A stretch of 64,000 bases of DNA from Streptomyces monashensis (GCF_001866665.1 NZ_MLYO01000052.1:1-64000); one strand, 5' to 3'. Counted from the first letter of the stretch, positions 1 to 9,127 are shown. Notes: generated by a model not told the origin, from the letters alone. Made by a program: numbers and translations.

Positions 1-1257
1 GCCGTGCAGGTCCTCGCTGCGGTCGGACTCGCCCGCCCACCGCTCGTCGAGCGGGTCGAGGCCGAGGACGCCGAGCATGGCCCGCACCTCCGCGAGCCGG
101 GCCACCGCCGCGTCCTTGTCGTCGGCGGCCAGCGCGCTGTTGCCCTGCCGGACCGTGGTGTGCACGATCGCCAGGGCCTGCGGCACACCCAGGTCGTCGT
201 CCATCGCCTCGGCGAACGCCGGCGGGACCTCGCCGGCCGGCTCGACGCTCTTGCCGGCCAGCTCCACCACCCGCTGCACGAAGCCCTCGATCCGCGCGAA
301 CGCCGACTCGGCCTCGCGCAGCGACTCCTGGCTGTACTCGATCATCGAGCGGTAGTGCGGGGTGCCCAGGTAGTAGCGCAGCACGATCGGCCGCCACACC
401 TTGACCATCTCCGACACCAGCACGCTGTTGCCCAGCGACTTGGACATCTTGTCGCCCGCCAGGGTGACCCAGGCGTTGTGCACCCAGTACCGGGCGAACT
501 CGTCACCGTAGGCCCTGGCCTGGGCGATCTCGTTCTCGTGGTGCGGGAAGATCAGGTCCAGTCCGCCGCCGTGGATGTCGAACGCACCGCCCAGGTACTT
601 GTGGGCCATCGCCGAGCACTCCAGGTGCCAGCCCGGACGGCCCGCGCCCCACGGCGTCGGCCACACCGGCTCGCCCGGCTTGGCCGCCTTCCACATCGCG
701 AAGTCGCGCGCATCCCGCTTGCCGGTCTCGCCCTCGCCGGACGGCTGGAGCAGGTTGTCCAGCTCCTGCCGCGACAGTGCCAGGTACTGCGGGAAGGAAC
801 GCACGTCGAAGTAGACGTTGCCGTCCGCGGCGTAGGCGTGCCCGCGCTCGATGAGACGCTGCATCATCTCGACCATCTCGGTGATGTGGCCGGTGGCACG
901 CGGCTCGTAGGTCGGCGGGAGGCAGCCCAGCGCGGTGTAGCCGTCGTCGAAGGCGCGCTCGTTCTCGTAGCCGATCGACCACCACGGGCGGCCCTGCTCA
1001 CGGGACTTCGCGATGATCTTGTCGTCGATGTCCGTGACGTTGCGGACGAACGTCACGTCATAGCCGCGGTACGTGAACCAGCGGCGCATGATGTCGAAGT
1101 TGAGCCCCGAGCGGATGTGCCCGATGTGGGGCGGTGCCTGCACGGTGGCGCCACACAGGTAGATCGAGACACAACCCGGCTCGAGCGGGGTGAAGTCACG
1201 GATCTGCCGGGCGCTGGTGTCGTACAGGCGAATGGTGGTTCGCGGGTCGCGGTGCAT
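1..1257 (-). CDS. cysS: Cysteinyl-tRNA synthetase, C-terminus cut by window edge
   Basis: Charges tRNA-Cys with cysteine in the cytoplasm. The reading frame runs open from ATG at 1257 to base 1 (419 codons), so the C-terminus lies outside the window. The N-terminal zinc-ligand Cys35 sits in IYLCGATVQ, the HIGH motif is at residues 44-47 (HIGH in PPHIGHIRSG), and DKMSKSLGNS supplies the KMSKS loop. The start is preceded by AAGGAG about ten bases upstream. The IYLCGATVQAPPHIGH segment is typical of streptomycete CysRS rather than the mycothiol ligase MshC, which I considered. It lies directly downstream of a class V lanthipeptide operon. Whether it is the housekeeping or an additional copy cannot be told here. 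Confidence 0.95.
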   Translation of the reverse strand, partial: MHRDPRTTIRLYDTSARQIRDFTPLEPGCVSIYLCGATVQAPPHIGHIRSGLNFDIMRRWFTYRGYDVTFVRNVTDIDDKIIAKSREQGRPWWSIGYENERAFDDGYTALGCLPPTYEPRATGHITEMVEMMQRLIERGHAYAADGNVYFDVRSFPQYLALSRQELDNLLQPSGEGETGKRDARDFAMWKAAKPGEPVWPTPWGAGRPGWHLECSAMAHKYLGGAFDIHGGGLDLIFPHHENEIAQARAYGDEFARYWVHNAWVTLAGDKMSKSLGNSVLVSEMVKVWRPIVLRYYLGTPHYRSMIEYSQESLREAESAFARIEGFVQRVVELAGKSVEPAGEVPPAFAEAMDDDLGVPQALAIVHTTVRQGNSALAADDKDAAVARLAEVRAMLGVLGLDPLDERWAGESDRSEDLHG

Positions 1258-1525
1258 GTGCGGGGACTCCTTGGACCGTTTGGCTGCGGTGCCCGGTTTG
1301 GGCGGGTGCCAGAGCCAGGGGTTCACAGGCTGACGCGTACGTGGCCGTCCGCAAGGGTTCGGTGCTGCGGCAGTTCGTCGACGAGTGGCGAGGCGAGGCG
1401 GCACCGCCTTTGGCTGTGCGGTGGATCGGTGATGGTGGTCCGGCGACGGTGGGTGCTGCAGATGGTCTTGAGGCAGGAGTTGTCAGACCGGACCGGCAGG
1501 CCGCTCGCGCGGTCTGCCGGCGCCG

Positions 1526-3271
1526 TCAGGCGGCCTGCATCTGCTGGCTGTTGACTAGGTCCCGGTAGGGAGAGCAGCGGTCCATGAGCGTCTGGTGGGT
1601 GCCGGCGTCGGTGAGGGTGCCGTTGGTCAGCATCACCACGTGGTCGGCATGCTGCACGGTGGACAGTCGGTGGGCTACGACCATGACGGCTCGGGTGGTC
1701 GCCAGGTCGTCGACGACTTGCCGGAACCGCTTCTCGTTGATGCTGTCCATCTGCGAGGTGGGCTCGTCCAGCAGCACGATGTCGGCGTCCGTGAGCAGGG
1801 CCCGTGCCAGGGCCAGGCGCTGGCGCTGCCCGCCGGAGAGATCGTTCTCCCGTCCCAGCGTGGTGTCGAGCCCGTCGGGCAAGGAGGTGAGGTCCTGCAG
1901 CAGCCCGACCGCTTCCAGGGCGGTGGCCAGCTCCTCTTCGGAGGCTGGCTCGGCGCGGCCGAGCTGGAGGTTGTCGCGGACGGTCCCCTCCAGCAGAGTG
2001 AACTGCTGATCGACGTAGGCGACGCGGCTGCGCAGCTCTTCCAGCGGCCAGTCGGTGATCGCGTGGCCCAGGATGTTGATCTTTCCGTCGTCGGGGTGCA
2101 TGAACCGGTCGATGAGCGTCAGGCAGGTCGACTTTCCTGCGCCGGACGGGCCGACAAGGGCGGTCAGACCGGTACGCGGCGCGGTGAAGGTGACGCGGTC
2201 GAGAACCGGAACGCCGGTGTAGGAGAAGGAGACGTCTTCGAAGGTGACGGCGGCCGTGCCGGGGCGGGGCTGCGGCGCGCTGAGACCGGGCTGGGCGCCG
2301 GCGGTCTCCTGCGCGAGGTCGAAGAACTCGTTGAAGCGGGTGCGGGCAGCGAGACCGGCCTGGAGGCGGCCGATACCGGTGGCGACGACGGTGACGGGAG
2401 AGACCAGCTGAAGGAGGTAGAGCAAGAAGGCCGCGAAGCTGGGGACGGACAGATCGCCGCTGGCTATGCGGGCGCCACCGCCGATGATGACTCCGACCAG
2501 GGCGACCTGCTGGCCCAGCTGCATCACGGGGGTGATCCACATCTGCAGGCGGGCTCCGACCAGGGAGGTGCCGGTGAGTTGCTGCGCGCTTTCGCCCAGC
2601 CGGCTGGCAGAGCGTCCCTCGGACCGGAATGCCTTGATGGTGGGCAGGGCCGCGAGGTAGGCGGTGAAGCGCTGGGCGAGCTCGCCCACGGCGTCCTGCT
2701 GTTCGACGATGTTGCGGCGTACGCGGATCAGTACCCAGCCGATCGCTGCACCGGCGAGGGCGAAGGAGCCCACGGTGATCAGGACCAGCAGCCAGTCGAG
2801 TACTGCCATGACGACGAGGGTGAAGACCACGGTCAGGGCGGCCAATGGCAGTTGGACGACCCCGATGTCGATGACGGCGCGCAGCAGCATGGCGTCGGAG
2901 GTCACGCGGGCGACCAGATTGCCCGCGCCCTGGGCCCGGACCGTGCTCATGGGCAGACGCAGGCTGTGCTCCATGACGCGCTGGCGCAGCCGCAGGACCA
3001 TGAACTCGCCGATGCGGGAGAGCAGGTAGCTGGAGGCTGCCGCGGCTGCGGCGGATCCCAGTGCGGCTGCCGCCATGAGGATCACGGGCCGGGTGATCGT
3101 TTCGTTCTGGCCGAACGTGCTGATGATGTCTTTTACGAGCAGCGGTACGGCCAGCGTGCCGGCTGTGGCGACGAGGGCGAGCAGCAGGGCTGCACCGAGT
3201 TGGAGTCGGTTCTGCCGCAGCAGGTCCGCACCGATGCGGACCTGCTGCGAAGCGGCGTGAGAGGTGGTCAC
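1526..3271 (-). CDS. ABC transporter, fused permease-ATPase (exporter type)
   Basis: A 581-residue half-transporter with six predicted membrane segments in the first ~300 residues and a C-terminal ATPase. Walker A GPSGAGKST is near residue 374, the signature LSGGQRQR near 476 and Walker B IVLLDEPTS near 495. Fused exporters of this type in RiPP clusters usually secrete the product or protect the producer. I start it at GTG 3271, which overlaps the stop of the 104-aa gene as GTGA. The open frame extends further upstream, but only through Arg-rich shadow sequence. It is the last gene of the minus-strand lanthipeptide operon. Confidence 0.93.
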   Translation of the reverse strand: MTTSHAASQQVRIGADLLRQNRLQLGAALLLALVATAGTLAVPLLVKDIISTFGQNETITRPVILMAAAALGSAAAAAASSYLLSRIGEFMVLRLRQRVMEHSLRLPMSTVRAQGAGNLVARVTSDAMLLRAVIDIGVVQLPLAALTVVFTLVVMAVLDWLLVLITVGSFALAGAAIGWVLIRVRRNIVEQQDAVGELAQRFTAYLAALPTIKAFRSEGRSASRLGESAQQLTGTSLVGARLQMWITPVMQLGQQVALVGVIIGGGARIASGDLSVPSFAAFLLYLLQLVSPVTVVATGIGRLQAGLAARTRFNEFFDLAQETAGAQPGLSAPQPRPGTAAVTFEDVSFSYTGVPVLDRVTFTAPRTGLTALVGPSGAGKSTCLTLIDRFMHPDDGKINILGHAITDWPLEELRSRVAYVDQQFTLLEGTVRDNLQLGRAEPASEEELATALEAVGLLQDLTSLPDGLDTTLGRENDLSGGQRQRLALARALLTDADIVLLDEPTSQMDSINEKRFRQVVDDLATTRAVMVVAHRLSTVQHADHVVMLTNGTLTDAGTHQTLMDRCSPYRDLVNSQQMQAA

Positions 3272-3582
3272 CTGGCTGCTGCCTTCTTGGCTATTTCCAC
3301 TGCGGTCGCCAGCGACAGTTCCGGCTTGGCGTCGCGCAGTGCCTTGGTGGCGCGCACCTCGTGCTTGGCGTCGACGCCAGCGGCGGCCAGGACTCCCAGG
3401 GCCCATTCCGTCTGCAGGTCCTCCTCGGAGGAGGGGAGGTTACGAAGAAGGTCCAGGGCGTGCTGCAGGCCCGGCACCAGCGCGGGGTCGGCGTCGGCCA
3501 GGGCCTGCTCGATCTGGGTGCAGGCGACGTCGACGTCGCGGATGACGGTCACGTTGCCGCGGCGGATGAAGAGGGAAGACAT
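3268..3582 (-). CDS. Small protein of unknown function in lanthipeptide operon
   Basis: 104 residues, ATG at 3582 with GGAG six bases upstream. It is soluble and mostly alpha-helical in appearance, with acidic and Ala/Leu-rich segments and no membrane segment, signal peptide or Cys cluster. I do not recognise a family. Its stop overlaps the GTG of the ABC exporter and it follows the degenerate kinase-fold gene by 35 bases, so it is co-translated with cluster genes and probably serves the pathway. It is too large and lacks the composition for a precursor peptide. Confidence 0.8.
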   Translation of the reverse strand: MSSLFIRRGNVTVIRDVDVACTQIEQALADADPALVPGLQHALDLLRNLPSSEEDLQTEWALGVLAAAGVDAKHEVRATKALRDAKPELSLATAVEIAKKAAAR

Positions 3583-3617
3583 GTCTACTCCTGACGTAGG
3601 AACGGCTTGTGGTGCGT

Positions 3618-4562
3618 TTACCAGGGATGGAGCGTGCTGGCCCCCTGATCATCTATCAAGTCGGCGATGTGACCGGCATAGAGCAGGAGCTCGGGGTGCC
3701 AGCCGACGAAGGCGGCGAAGTCGTGGACGTGGGTGAGGGTCCGTAGGACTGCTGCTCGTGCCATGGCGGTGCCGTCCACGACCGGGCCGTAGGCGGCGAG
3801 GAAGTGGTCGCGGGCCTCGCCCAGCAGAGGTTGGGGCTTGTTGGTGACGGTACTGAGCATCTGGAACTCGGCCAGCTCGCCGAGCAGCCACCCGGCATCG
3901 AACTCGCCCTGTCCGCCGGCGGTGTCCTCACCGGCAAGGATCACGGCGCCCTGGTCAGGGGAGTCGGCCATGACGATCTGTCCGAGACCGAAAGCGCCGT
4001 GCAGGGTGACCGCGGCAGCACCGGGGTGCTCCACAGCAGCTCGGCACCACTGGCGTGCCTCGTCCCAGCGGGAGGCACCAAGGTGGTGGGTCATCCGCTG
4101 GTGCAGAGCGGCGGCGGCCCGCGGGCCGGTCCCGGTATCCAGCCAGGCCAGCAGCCGGGCCGGGCCCGGGGCGGGGTCCGGAGCGGTAGAGGGGTGGGCG
4201 TGGCGGTGGAGAGCGCGCAGCGCGTGCCCGGCATCGCTCATGGCGCGCAGCAACTGGTCGCGCTGTTGCGCGGTGAGGGTACAGGACAGCAGGCCGGCGG
4301 CGGTCATGGAGCCGGGCACCAGGTAGGTGAGGGCGCCGTCGGAGCCGGTGGCGGATGTGGGAGTGGCGAACCGCACGGTGCCGTGGGCCGCGGCCGAGGC
4401 CTGCCGCCGGAAAGCGGTGGTGGGCTGGCGCAGCGGGACTGTCCGGTCAGGCCCGGGGCGACGCTGCCAGGCGTAACGCCCCGGGGAGAGAGCGCTGATC
4501 CGGGTGTGCAGGTATCCGGTGCCAAACTCCTGCTGCGTCCGGCCCGTGGCCGGGGCGCTCAC
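3618..4562 (-). CDS. APH-fold (aminoglycoside phosphotransferase-like) protein with degraded active site
   Basis: 314 residues, GTG start overlapping the flavoprotein stop (GTGA). The second half resembles the APH/choline kinase fold: HGAFGLGQ near residue 187 stands where HGDxxxxN is normal, and AVILAGEDTAGGQGEFDAGW near 210-230 stands where a DWE metal site is normal. The catalytic Asp is Ala, the following Asn is Gln and the DFG-like Asp is missing, so phosphotransfer looks impossible. Class V lanthipeptide clusters need a kinase-fold LanK plus LanX and LanY. This protein could be a non-kinase partner of the true LanK-like protein at 10599. Its role is an inference. Confidence 0.7.
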   Translation of the reverse strand: MSAPATGRTQQEFGTGYLHTRISALSPGRYAWQRRPGPDRTVPLRQPTTAFRRQASAAAHGTVRFATPTSATGSDGALTYLVPGSMTAAGLLSCTLTAQQRDQLLRAMSDAGHALRALHRHAHPSTAPDPAPGPARLLAWLDTGTGPRAAAALHQRMTHHLGASRWDEARQWCRAAVEHPGAAAVTLHGAFGLGQIVMADSPDQGAVILAGEDTAGGQGEFDAGWLLGELAEFQMLSTVTNKPQPLLGEARDHFLAAYGPVVDGTAMARAAVLRTLTHVHDFAAFVGWHPELLLYAGHIADLIDDQGASTLHPW

Positions 4563-5182
4563 ACCGTTTCCTTCGGCTGTTCGGCGTCGGTCATCGACCG
4601 GCGCAGGTTCTCCAAGGCGTGGATCGCGGTGGGCAGTGTCGCCGCTGAGGTGCTGGGCTCACCGGTGGTCAGGCTGAAGCCCGGCTTGGGCGGCACCACG
4701 ACCACGTTCGGCCGCTCCGACAGCTGGTGCACGTGGCGGCGGTAGGCGGGAGAGGTCTCGCCGCCTGGCGGCGGAGCCGGGGCGACGGCGATCGCCACGG
4801 ACGTGCATTCCAACGCCAGGAGCAGAGGGGTGTCGGCGAGGCCGAGGGCGAAGCGGGCGGTGAAGTGGAAGGTGGAGGGGTGCACCAGGACGGTGTCGGG
4901 CCAGCGGGACAGCTCCACGTGCGTGGCGCTTTCGGGGTTGTCGGGCCACACGTCCTGGATGGGGGGCCGGCCGCCGGTCACGGCTACGGCGGTGGATCCG
5001 ACGAAGTGGTTCGCCGACCGGGTCAGGGCGCAGCGGACTTCCAGCTGCGGGTACGTCTCGCGCAGCCAGTGCAGCCACATGGGCAGGAACATGGTGCCGA
5101 TGCTGCCGGTGGCGATGTAGAGGAGGCGGCGGCCGCCGAAGACCGGCGGTGTGCCCTGCTGAGGCGCGGTGGTCTCAGACAT
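4559..5182 (-). CDS. Flavoprotein, LanD-type cysteine decarboxylase
   Basis: 207 residues of the HFCD flavoprotein family (EpiD/MrsD, PPC decarboxylase). The N-terminal LLYIATGSIGTMFLP is the Rossmann-like first strand and FMN loop, and a later TRSANHFVG and PAPPPGGETSP segment fit the FMN and substrate loops. In lanthipeptide pathways LanD oxidatively decarboxylates a C-terminal Cys to an enethiol that closes to aminovinyl-cysteine. Both precursors in this cluster end in Cys, which agrees. ATG 5182 overlaps the upstream stop by eight bases (ATGTCTGA). The frame continues upstream, but that part is shadow of the reductase gene. Confidence 0.85.
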   Translation of the reverse strand: MSETTAPQQGTPPVFGGRRLLYIATGSIGTMFLPMWLHWLRETYPQLEVRCALTRSANHFVGSTAVAVTGGRPPIQDVWPDNPESATHVELSRWPDTVLVHPSTFHFTARFALGLADTPLLLALECTSVAIAVAPAPPPGGETSPAYRRHVHQLSERPNVVVVPPKPGFSLTTGEPSTSAATLPTAIHALENLRRSMTDAEQPKETV

Positions 5183-6161
5183 GGGTGTCCTCGTCCACGG
5201 CCGCAAGGATGGCGGTGAGGTCGCGCAGGGCGGCTCCGGGGCCTTCGGTGAGCCACACTCCGCCCACGTTGACGATGACCTCGTGCACGCCGTGGCGGTG
5301 AAGGTCGGCGAGCTGGGCGGCGATTTCCTGCGGTGATCCGGAGACGAACACGCCGGACTTCACCAGTTGCTCGGCGCCCTGGAGCGGCTCGGCTGGGTCG
5401 GCGGGCACCCCGCCCTGGCGCAGCATGTCGGTGTAGTGCTGGCTGGCCAGGTGCGGGCCGACCGCGGTGTACGCGGCCTGAACGAGGTCGCGGCCGGGCC
5501 GCGCCACCGCGGCGTGCACGACCGAGGCGACGCGCGGCGGCGTCCGGCCGGCGGCCTGTGCGCTGGCGGTCATCTCCGGAATGAGGGTGTCCCGGATGTA
5601 GGCGGGCGGGGCAAGCCAGGTGATCGCGACATCCGCGGCCCGGCCGGCGGCGCGAGCCATGGCGGGGCGCAGTACGCCGAGCCCGACCTCCACCTGCGGG
5701 TGGGGGAACTCCGTGAGCTCCGCTCCGGTTGTGGTGAACGTCCCGGCTGTGGAATGTGCGGCCTGTCCGTCCAGCAGCGACCGTACGGTGCTGACGTACT
5801 CCCGCACGGTGCTGACCGGCCGGTTGCGGGTGGCCGGGGAGACGGTGCTCTGGAATTCGCTGCTGCCGGGGCCGATGCCGGCCACGTAGGGGTGGCCGGA
5901 GAGGGCGGCCACGGACCGGGCGGACACGGCTGCCTGGTAGGGGTGCTGCAACGGGGAGAGGACGACGCCGGAACCGAAGGGAATGCGCAGGCCCATCCCG
6001 GCGAGGGCAGCGAATACGTGGTGGGTCTCCAGGTGCAGGGACTGGCCCATCCACATCCGGCCGCTTCCGCGCTGCTGCACCAGCCGGGCGAACGGGACGG
6101 CTGCGCCGACGTCCGCGGCCTGGACGGGGAACATCACGCTGGTCACTGTGGGAGAAGACAT
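5175..6161 (-). CDS. Luciferase-like (LLM) flavin/F420-dependent reductase, LanJ-like
   Basis: 328 residues with the luciferase-like TIM-barrel pattern: GSGVVLSPLQHPYQAA (near 62-77), AGIGPGSSEFQ and a C-terminal helix typical of F420-dependent LLM enzymes. In lexapeptide, a class V lanthipeptide, an enzyme of this class (LxmJ) uses F420H2 to reduce dehydroalanine to D-Ala. Position between an ABC permease and LanD supports the same job here. An AGAGG ribosome site lies just before ATG 6161. It could alternatively be an oxidative LLM monooxygenase; the cluster context makes reductase more likely. Confidence 0.85.
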   Translation of the reverse strand: MSSPTVTSVMFPVQAADVGAAVPFARLVQQRGSGRMWMGQSLHLETHHVFAALAGMGLRIPFGSGVVLSPLQHPYQAAVSARSVAALSGHPYVAGIGPGSSEFQSTVSPATRNRPVSTVREYVSTVRSLLDGQAAHSTAGTFTTTGAELTEFPHPQVEVGLGVLRPAMARAAGRAADVAITWLAPPAYIRDTLIPEMTASAQAAGRTPPRVASVVHAAVARPGRDLVQAAYTAVGPHLASQHYTDMLRQGGVPADPAEPLQGAEQLVKSGVFVSGSPQEIAAQLADLHRHGVHEVIVNVGGVWLTEGPGAALRDLTAILAAVDEDTHV

Positions 6162-6169
6162 GTGTGCCT

Positions 6170-6964
6170 CTACTTCGCGGGACCGGTGGACAGTTCACGG
6201 CGGCGGGCCAGGGAGCTTCCCGACTCGCGGTGCGTCGTGCGCTGCAGCAGCCATGCGGCCAGGAGGCTGCCCAGGACCGCCCAGGCGAGGAAGATACCCA
6301 GCGCCGGCAGCTGCCAGCCGCCGTGCGCGCCAGAGGTGAGAGCCTCTCGTACGCCTTGGGCCATCCACTTCAGGGGGAAGGATTCGGCCACCACCTGCAG
6401 CCAGCCGGGCAGCAGCGACAGCGGGAAGAAGACGCCGGAGATGGCCAGCAGTCCGTAGACGGGGAACATGACCATGGCCAGGGCCTCGCGTGCGTTGGGC
6501 AGCACGGCGCCGATGAGCAGGCCCAGCGGTGCCGTCGCGGCGAAGCCGGCCACAAGGACCCAGATCAGGGTGAGCCAGGCGGTCACGGTGCCCGGCAGGC
6601 CGCTGTGGTTGATGCCCGCCCCCAGGAAGAGCAGGAGGAGGGAGGAGGTGAGGGCTACGCACGTGATGAAGAGGATCTTCCCGGTGACGTAGGCGAGCAG
6701 CCCGCTGGGCAGGCCGCGGACCCGCAGCAGGGTTCCGTCCATCTTGTCGCTGGCCAGGGCCTGCGGGAGCGAGGTCAGCGCTGTCAGGACGGACAGCGAG
6801 GCGATGCCGCCGGCGATGACGAGCTGTGCCTGCTGGTGGCGCCAGTTCGCGATGAGCACGAACATGACGACGGTGAAGAGGTAGTTGGAGACGTCCTTGG
6901 AGGACCGCACCAGGTGCCGGAGCTCGATCGTGCCGCGGCGCATTCCGTTGCTGATTGCTTCCAT
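6170..6964 (-). CDS. ABC-2 type permease
   Basis: 264 residues with about six hydrophobic segments (YLFTVVMFVLIA, ILFITCVALTSSLLLLFLGAG, AWLTLIWVLVAGFAATAPLGLLIG, FPVYGLLAISGVFFPLSLL, LGIFLAWAVLGSLLAAWLL). This is the ABC-2/drug-exporter membrane partner of the ATPase encoded just upstream. ATG 6964 overlaps the ATPase stop (TGATG). The pair probably exports the lanthipeptide or confers immunity. Confidence 0.9.
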   Translation of the reverse strand: MEAISNGMRRGTIELRHLVRSSKDVSNYLFTVVMFVLIANWRHQQAQLVIAGGIASLSVLTALTSLPQALASDKMDGTLLRVRGLPSGLLAYVTGKILFITCVALTSSLLLLFLGAGINHSGLPGTVTAWLTLIWVLVAGFAATAPLGLLIGAVLPNAREALAMVMFPVYGLLAISGVFFPLSLLPGWLQVVAESFPLKWMAQGVREALTSGAHGGWQLPALGIFLAWAVLGSLLAAWLLQRTTHRESGSSLARRRELSTGPAK

Positions 6965-7833
6965 CACGCTTGCGCTCCTTCGGTGCGTACGAGACCGAGG
7001 TAGGTGTCCTCCAGGGACGGCCGGATCACCTCGAGGTCGGGGATGGGGCCGCCGAATTTCTCATGGAGTTCCCACACCAGTTGGGAGGGGTCGTGCGTGG
7101 CCTGGCTCTGGGCGGCGCCTTCGGCGGTCCACCGCACCTGTGCGGACGCCTGCACCTTGTGTGCCAGCTGTGTCGGTGTGCCGCAGGCGACGAGGCGGCC
7201 GCGGATCAGGATCGCGGTGCGGTCCGCGAGCCGTTCGGCCTCTTCCAGGTCGTGCGTGGTGAGCAGGATCGTCATTCCGGCGTCCTTCAGGCTCAGGATG
7301 AGCTCGTGGAAGGTGCGTCGGGCCTGGGGATCGAAACCGGTCGTCGGCTCGTCGAGGAAGAGCAGCTCGGGGCGGCCGATGATGCCCAGGGCGACATCCA
7401 CGCGGCGGCGCTGGCCGCCGGAGAGCCTGCCCAGCTCCTGGTCCGCCTGCTCCTTAAGGCCCACCAGCTCCAGCAGTTCATGGGGCGCGTAGGCGTGCGG
7501 GTAGTAGCCGGCGAAGTGCACCATGAGTTCCCGCACTCGCCAGCGGGCGTGGTCGCGCCAGGACTGCATCACCACGCCCACCCGGCGGCGCCATGCGTCG
7601 TCGACCGCTGAGGGATCGGCGCCCAGCACCCGCACCTCGCCGGCGGAGCGCTTGCGGTAGCCCTCCAGGATCTCCACGGTGGTGGTCTTGCCGGCTCCGT
7701 TGGGGCCCAGCAGCGCGAAGAGCTCGCCTCGTTGGATCGTCAGGTCGATGCCGTGCAGCACATCATGTGAGCCGTAGGACATGCGCAGGTCGCTGACGGA
7801 TACGGCCGCGTCGGCCGGTGTGTTCTCAGTCAT
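6964..7833 (-). CDS. ABC transporter ATP-binding protein
   Basis: 289 residues, Walker A GPNGAGKTT near 39, signature LSGGQRRR near 135, Walker B LLFLDEPTTGFD near 153, H-loop in LLTTHDLEEAE. This is the DrrA/CcmA-like class that pairs with ABC-2 permeases. I chose the fourth-codon ATG at 7833 because it forms an ATGACTGA overlap with the preceding M16 gene, the same arrangement seen between the LLM and LanD genes. Confidence 0.92.
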   Translation of the reverse strand: MTENTPADAAVSVSDLRMSYGSHDVLHGIDLTIQRGELFALLGPNGAGKTTTVEILEGYRKRSAGEVRVLGADPSAVDDAWRRRVGVVMQSWRDHARWRVRELMVHFAGYYPHAYAPHELLELVGLKEQADQELGRLSGGQRRRVDVALGIIGRPELLFLDEPTTGFDPQARRTFHELILSLKDAGMTILLTTHDLEEAERLADRTAILIRGRLVACGTPTQLAHKVQASAQVRWTAEGAAQSQATHDPSQLVWELHEKFGGPIPDLEVIRPSLEDTYLGLVRTEGAQA

Positions 7834-9127
7834 TTCCATCATCTGGGCCGCTCATCTCGAAGTTCTTCAGGTCGCCGACGATGACGCCGCCGAACCGGGC
7901 GGGGGCGTAGAACGTGCCGGCCGCCTGCTTCACCTCGGCTGCGCTGACGTCCTGAAGGCGCCGGGCGAAGGTGACCAGCCAGTCCAGGGGCTGGCCGAGG
8001 GTGAGGTGGGACAGGAGGGTGGAGGCCAGGCCGCTCTGGGAGGCCAGGGACAGGGCGGTGACCCCCGTCATGTAGCGCAGTGCCGCGTCAATCTCCTGCC
8101 TGGTCGGTCCCTCGTGCGCGAAGCGGTCCAGCTCGCGCAGGAGCTTTCGCAGGGCGGGGCCGGTGGCGGTGGTGGCCGTGTCCGCCTCTATGCCGATCAG
8201 CAGGCGGTCGAGGTGGTCGGTGAAGGCCGACTCCACGCGGTAGGCGAGCCCGAGCTGTTCGCGCAGGACGGACACCAGCCGGGAGGAGAAGTAGCCGCCG
8301 AAGGCGACCGAGGCGAGGGACAGGGCCGGGAACTGGGGGTGCTCGCGGTCGATTCCCGGCGCCGCCAGCCGCAGATGGGTCTGCACCCAGCCGGACTGCT
8401 GCTCGTGCTGCAGTGCCGGCGTGGCCGGAGCGGGGCAGTTGGCTGCCCGGGTGTGCTTGTCACCGGCGCCCGGCTCCCAGCTGCTCAGCCGCCTCTGCAG
8501 CATCTGAACGGCGGTTTCGGGGTCGAGGTCGCCGACGACGACCAGCATCGCCTGCTGCGGACGCACCAGCCGGCGGTGGACGGCGGCGACCTCCTGCGCA
8601 GCGATCTCGCGCAGATGGGCGGGCGAGGCCAGCGGAAGCAGAGGCAGAGGCACGGTGCCGTACAGGTGCCTCAGCAGGGCCTGTTGTGAGACCTGGCCCG
8701 GCTGGGCGGCGGCGAGCTGTGCCTGCCGGATGACCTTGTCGCGCGCTTCGTCGGTGCCGGCCGGCGATGGTGCGGAGGGTGTGAGGGTCTGGGCCAGGGT
8801 GTCGGCCAGCAGCGGCAGCCGGGAGGCCGGGCAGGTGGCGCTGAGGCCCAACCATGCGCCGCGCCGTGAGGAGTTCAGGCTCCCGCCGATGTGCTCAAGG
8901 CGTTCGCCGGCCTGGGAGCGGTTGGGCAGGGCGGCGGTGAGCACCTCCAGCGCGGCGAGTTCGTGCTCGTCCGTGGGGTGGACCGGCAGTGCCAGGTGGG
9001 CCTGGACCAGGGGGACCGAGGGCAGCCGGCAGGCCACGACACGCAGCCCGTTGGGCAGCGTCGTGTCGGTGGTGGGCGGCAGGGTGACCTTGGGGGGTGC
9101 GCCCAGCGGGGGCAGAGTGCGGTTCAC
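7826..9127 (-). CDS. M16 peptidase family protein, non-catalytic subunit
   Basis: 433 residues with the pitrilysin/MPP fold but no HxxEH zinc site. The usual position reads TDEHELAALEVLTAAL. The C-terminal half keeps the SSRL...REQLGLAYRVES motif found in non-catalytic M16 subunits. Such proteins form heterodimers with a zinc-bearing partner; the partner is the next gene upstream, whose stop it overlaps. In class V and other RiPP clusters M16 pairs remove the leader peptide. Leader cleavage here is inferred. Confidence 0.88.
   Translation of the reverse strand: MNRTLPPLGAPPKVTLPPTTDTTLPNGLRVVACRLPSVPLVQAHLALPVHPTDEHELAALEVLTAALPNRSQAGERLEHIGGSLNSSRRGAWLGLSATCPASRLPLLADTLAQTLTPSAPSPAGTDEARDKVIRQAQLAAAQPGQVSQQALLRHLYGTVPLPLLPLASPAHLREIAAQEVAAVHRRLVRPQQAMLVVVGDLDPETAVQMLQRRLSSWEPGAGDKHTRAANCPAPATPALQHEQQSGWVQTHLRLAAPGIDREHPQFPALSLASVAFGGYFSSRLVSVLREQLGLAYRVESAFTDHLDRLLIGIEADTATTATGPALRKLLRELDRFAHEGPTRQEIDAALRYMTGVTALSLASQSGLASTLLSHLTLGQPLDWLVTFARRLQDVSAAEVKQAAGTFYAPARFGGVIVGDLKNFEMSGPDDGND

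Noticed and set aside
1..1257. Mycothiol ligase MshC instead of CysRS
   Set aside because: The N-terminal LYDTSARQIRDFTP and GATVQAPPHIGH segments are CysRS-type; MshC has a different start.
4..1554. 516-codon plus-strand open frame over cysS
   Set aside because: It is the antisense shadow of cysS: composition is Arg/His/Val-rich, no domain, and the minus strand gives a clear CysRS.
1595..3736. 713-codon plus-strand frame opposite the ABC exporter
   Set aside because: Gly/Gln/Asp-rich shadow of the transporter codons without any family feature.
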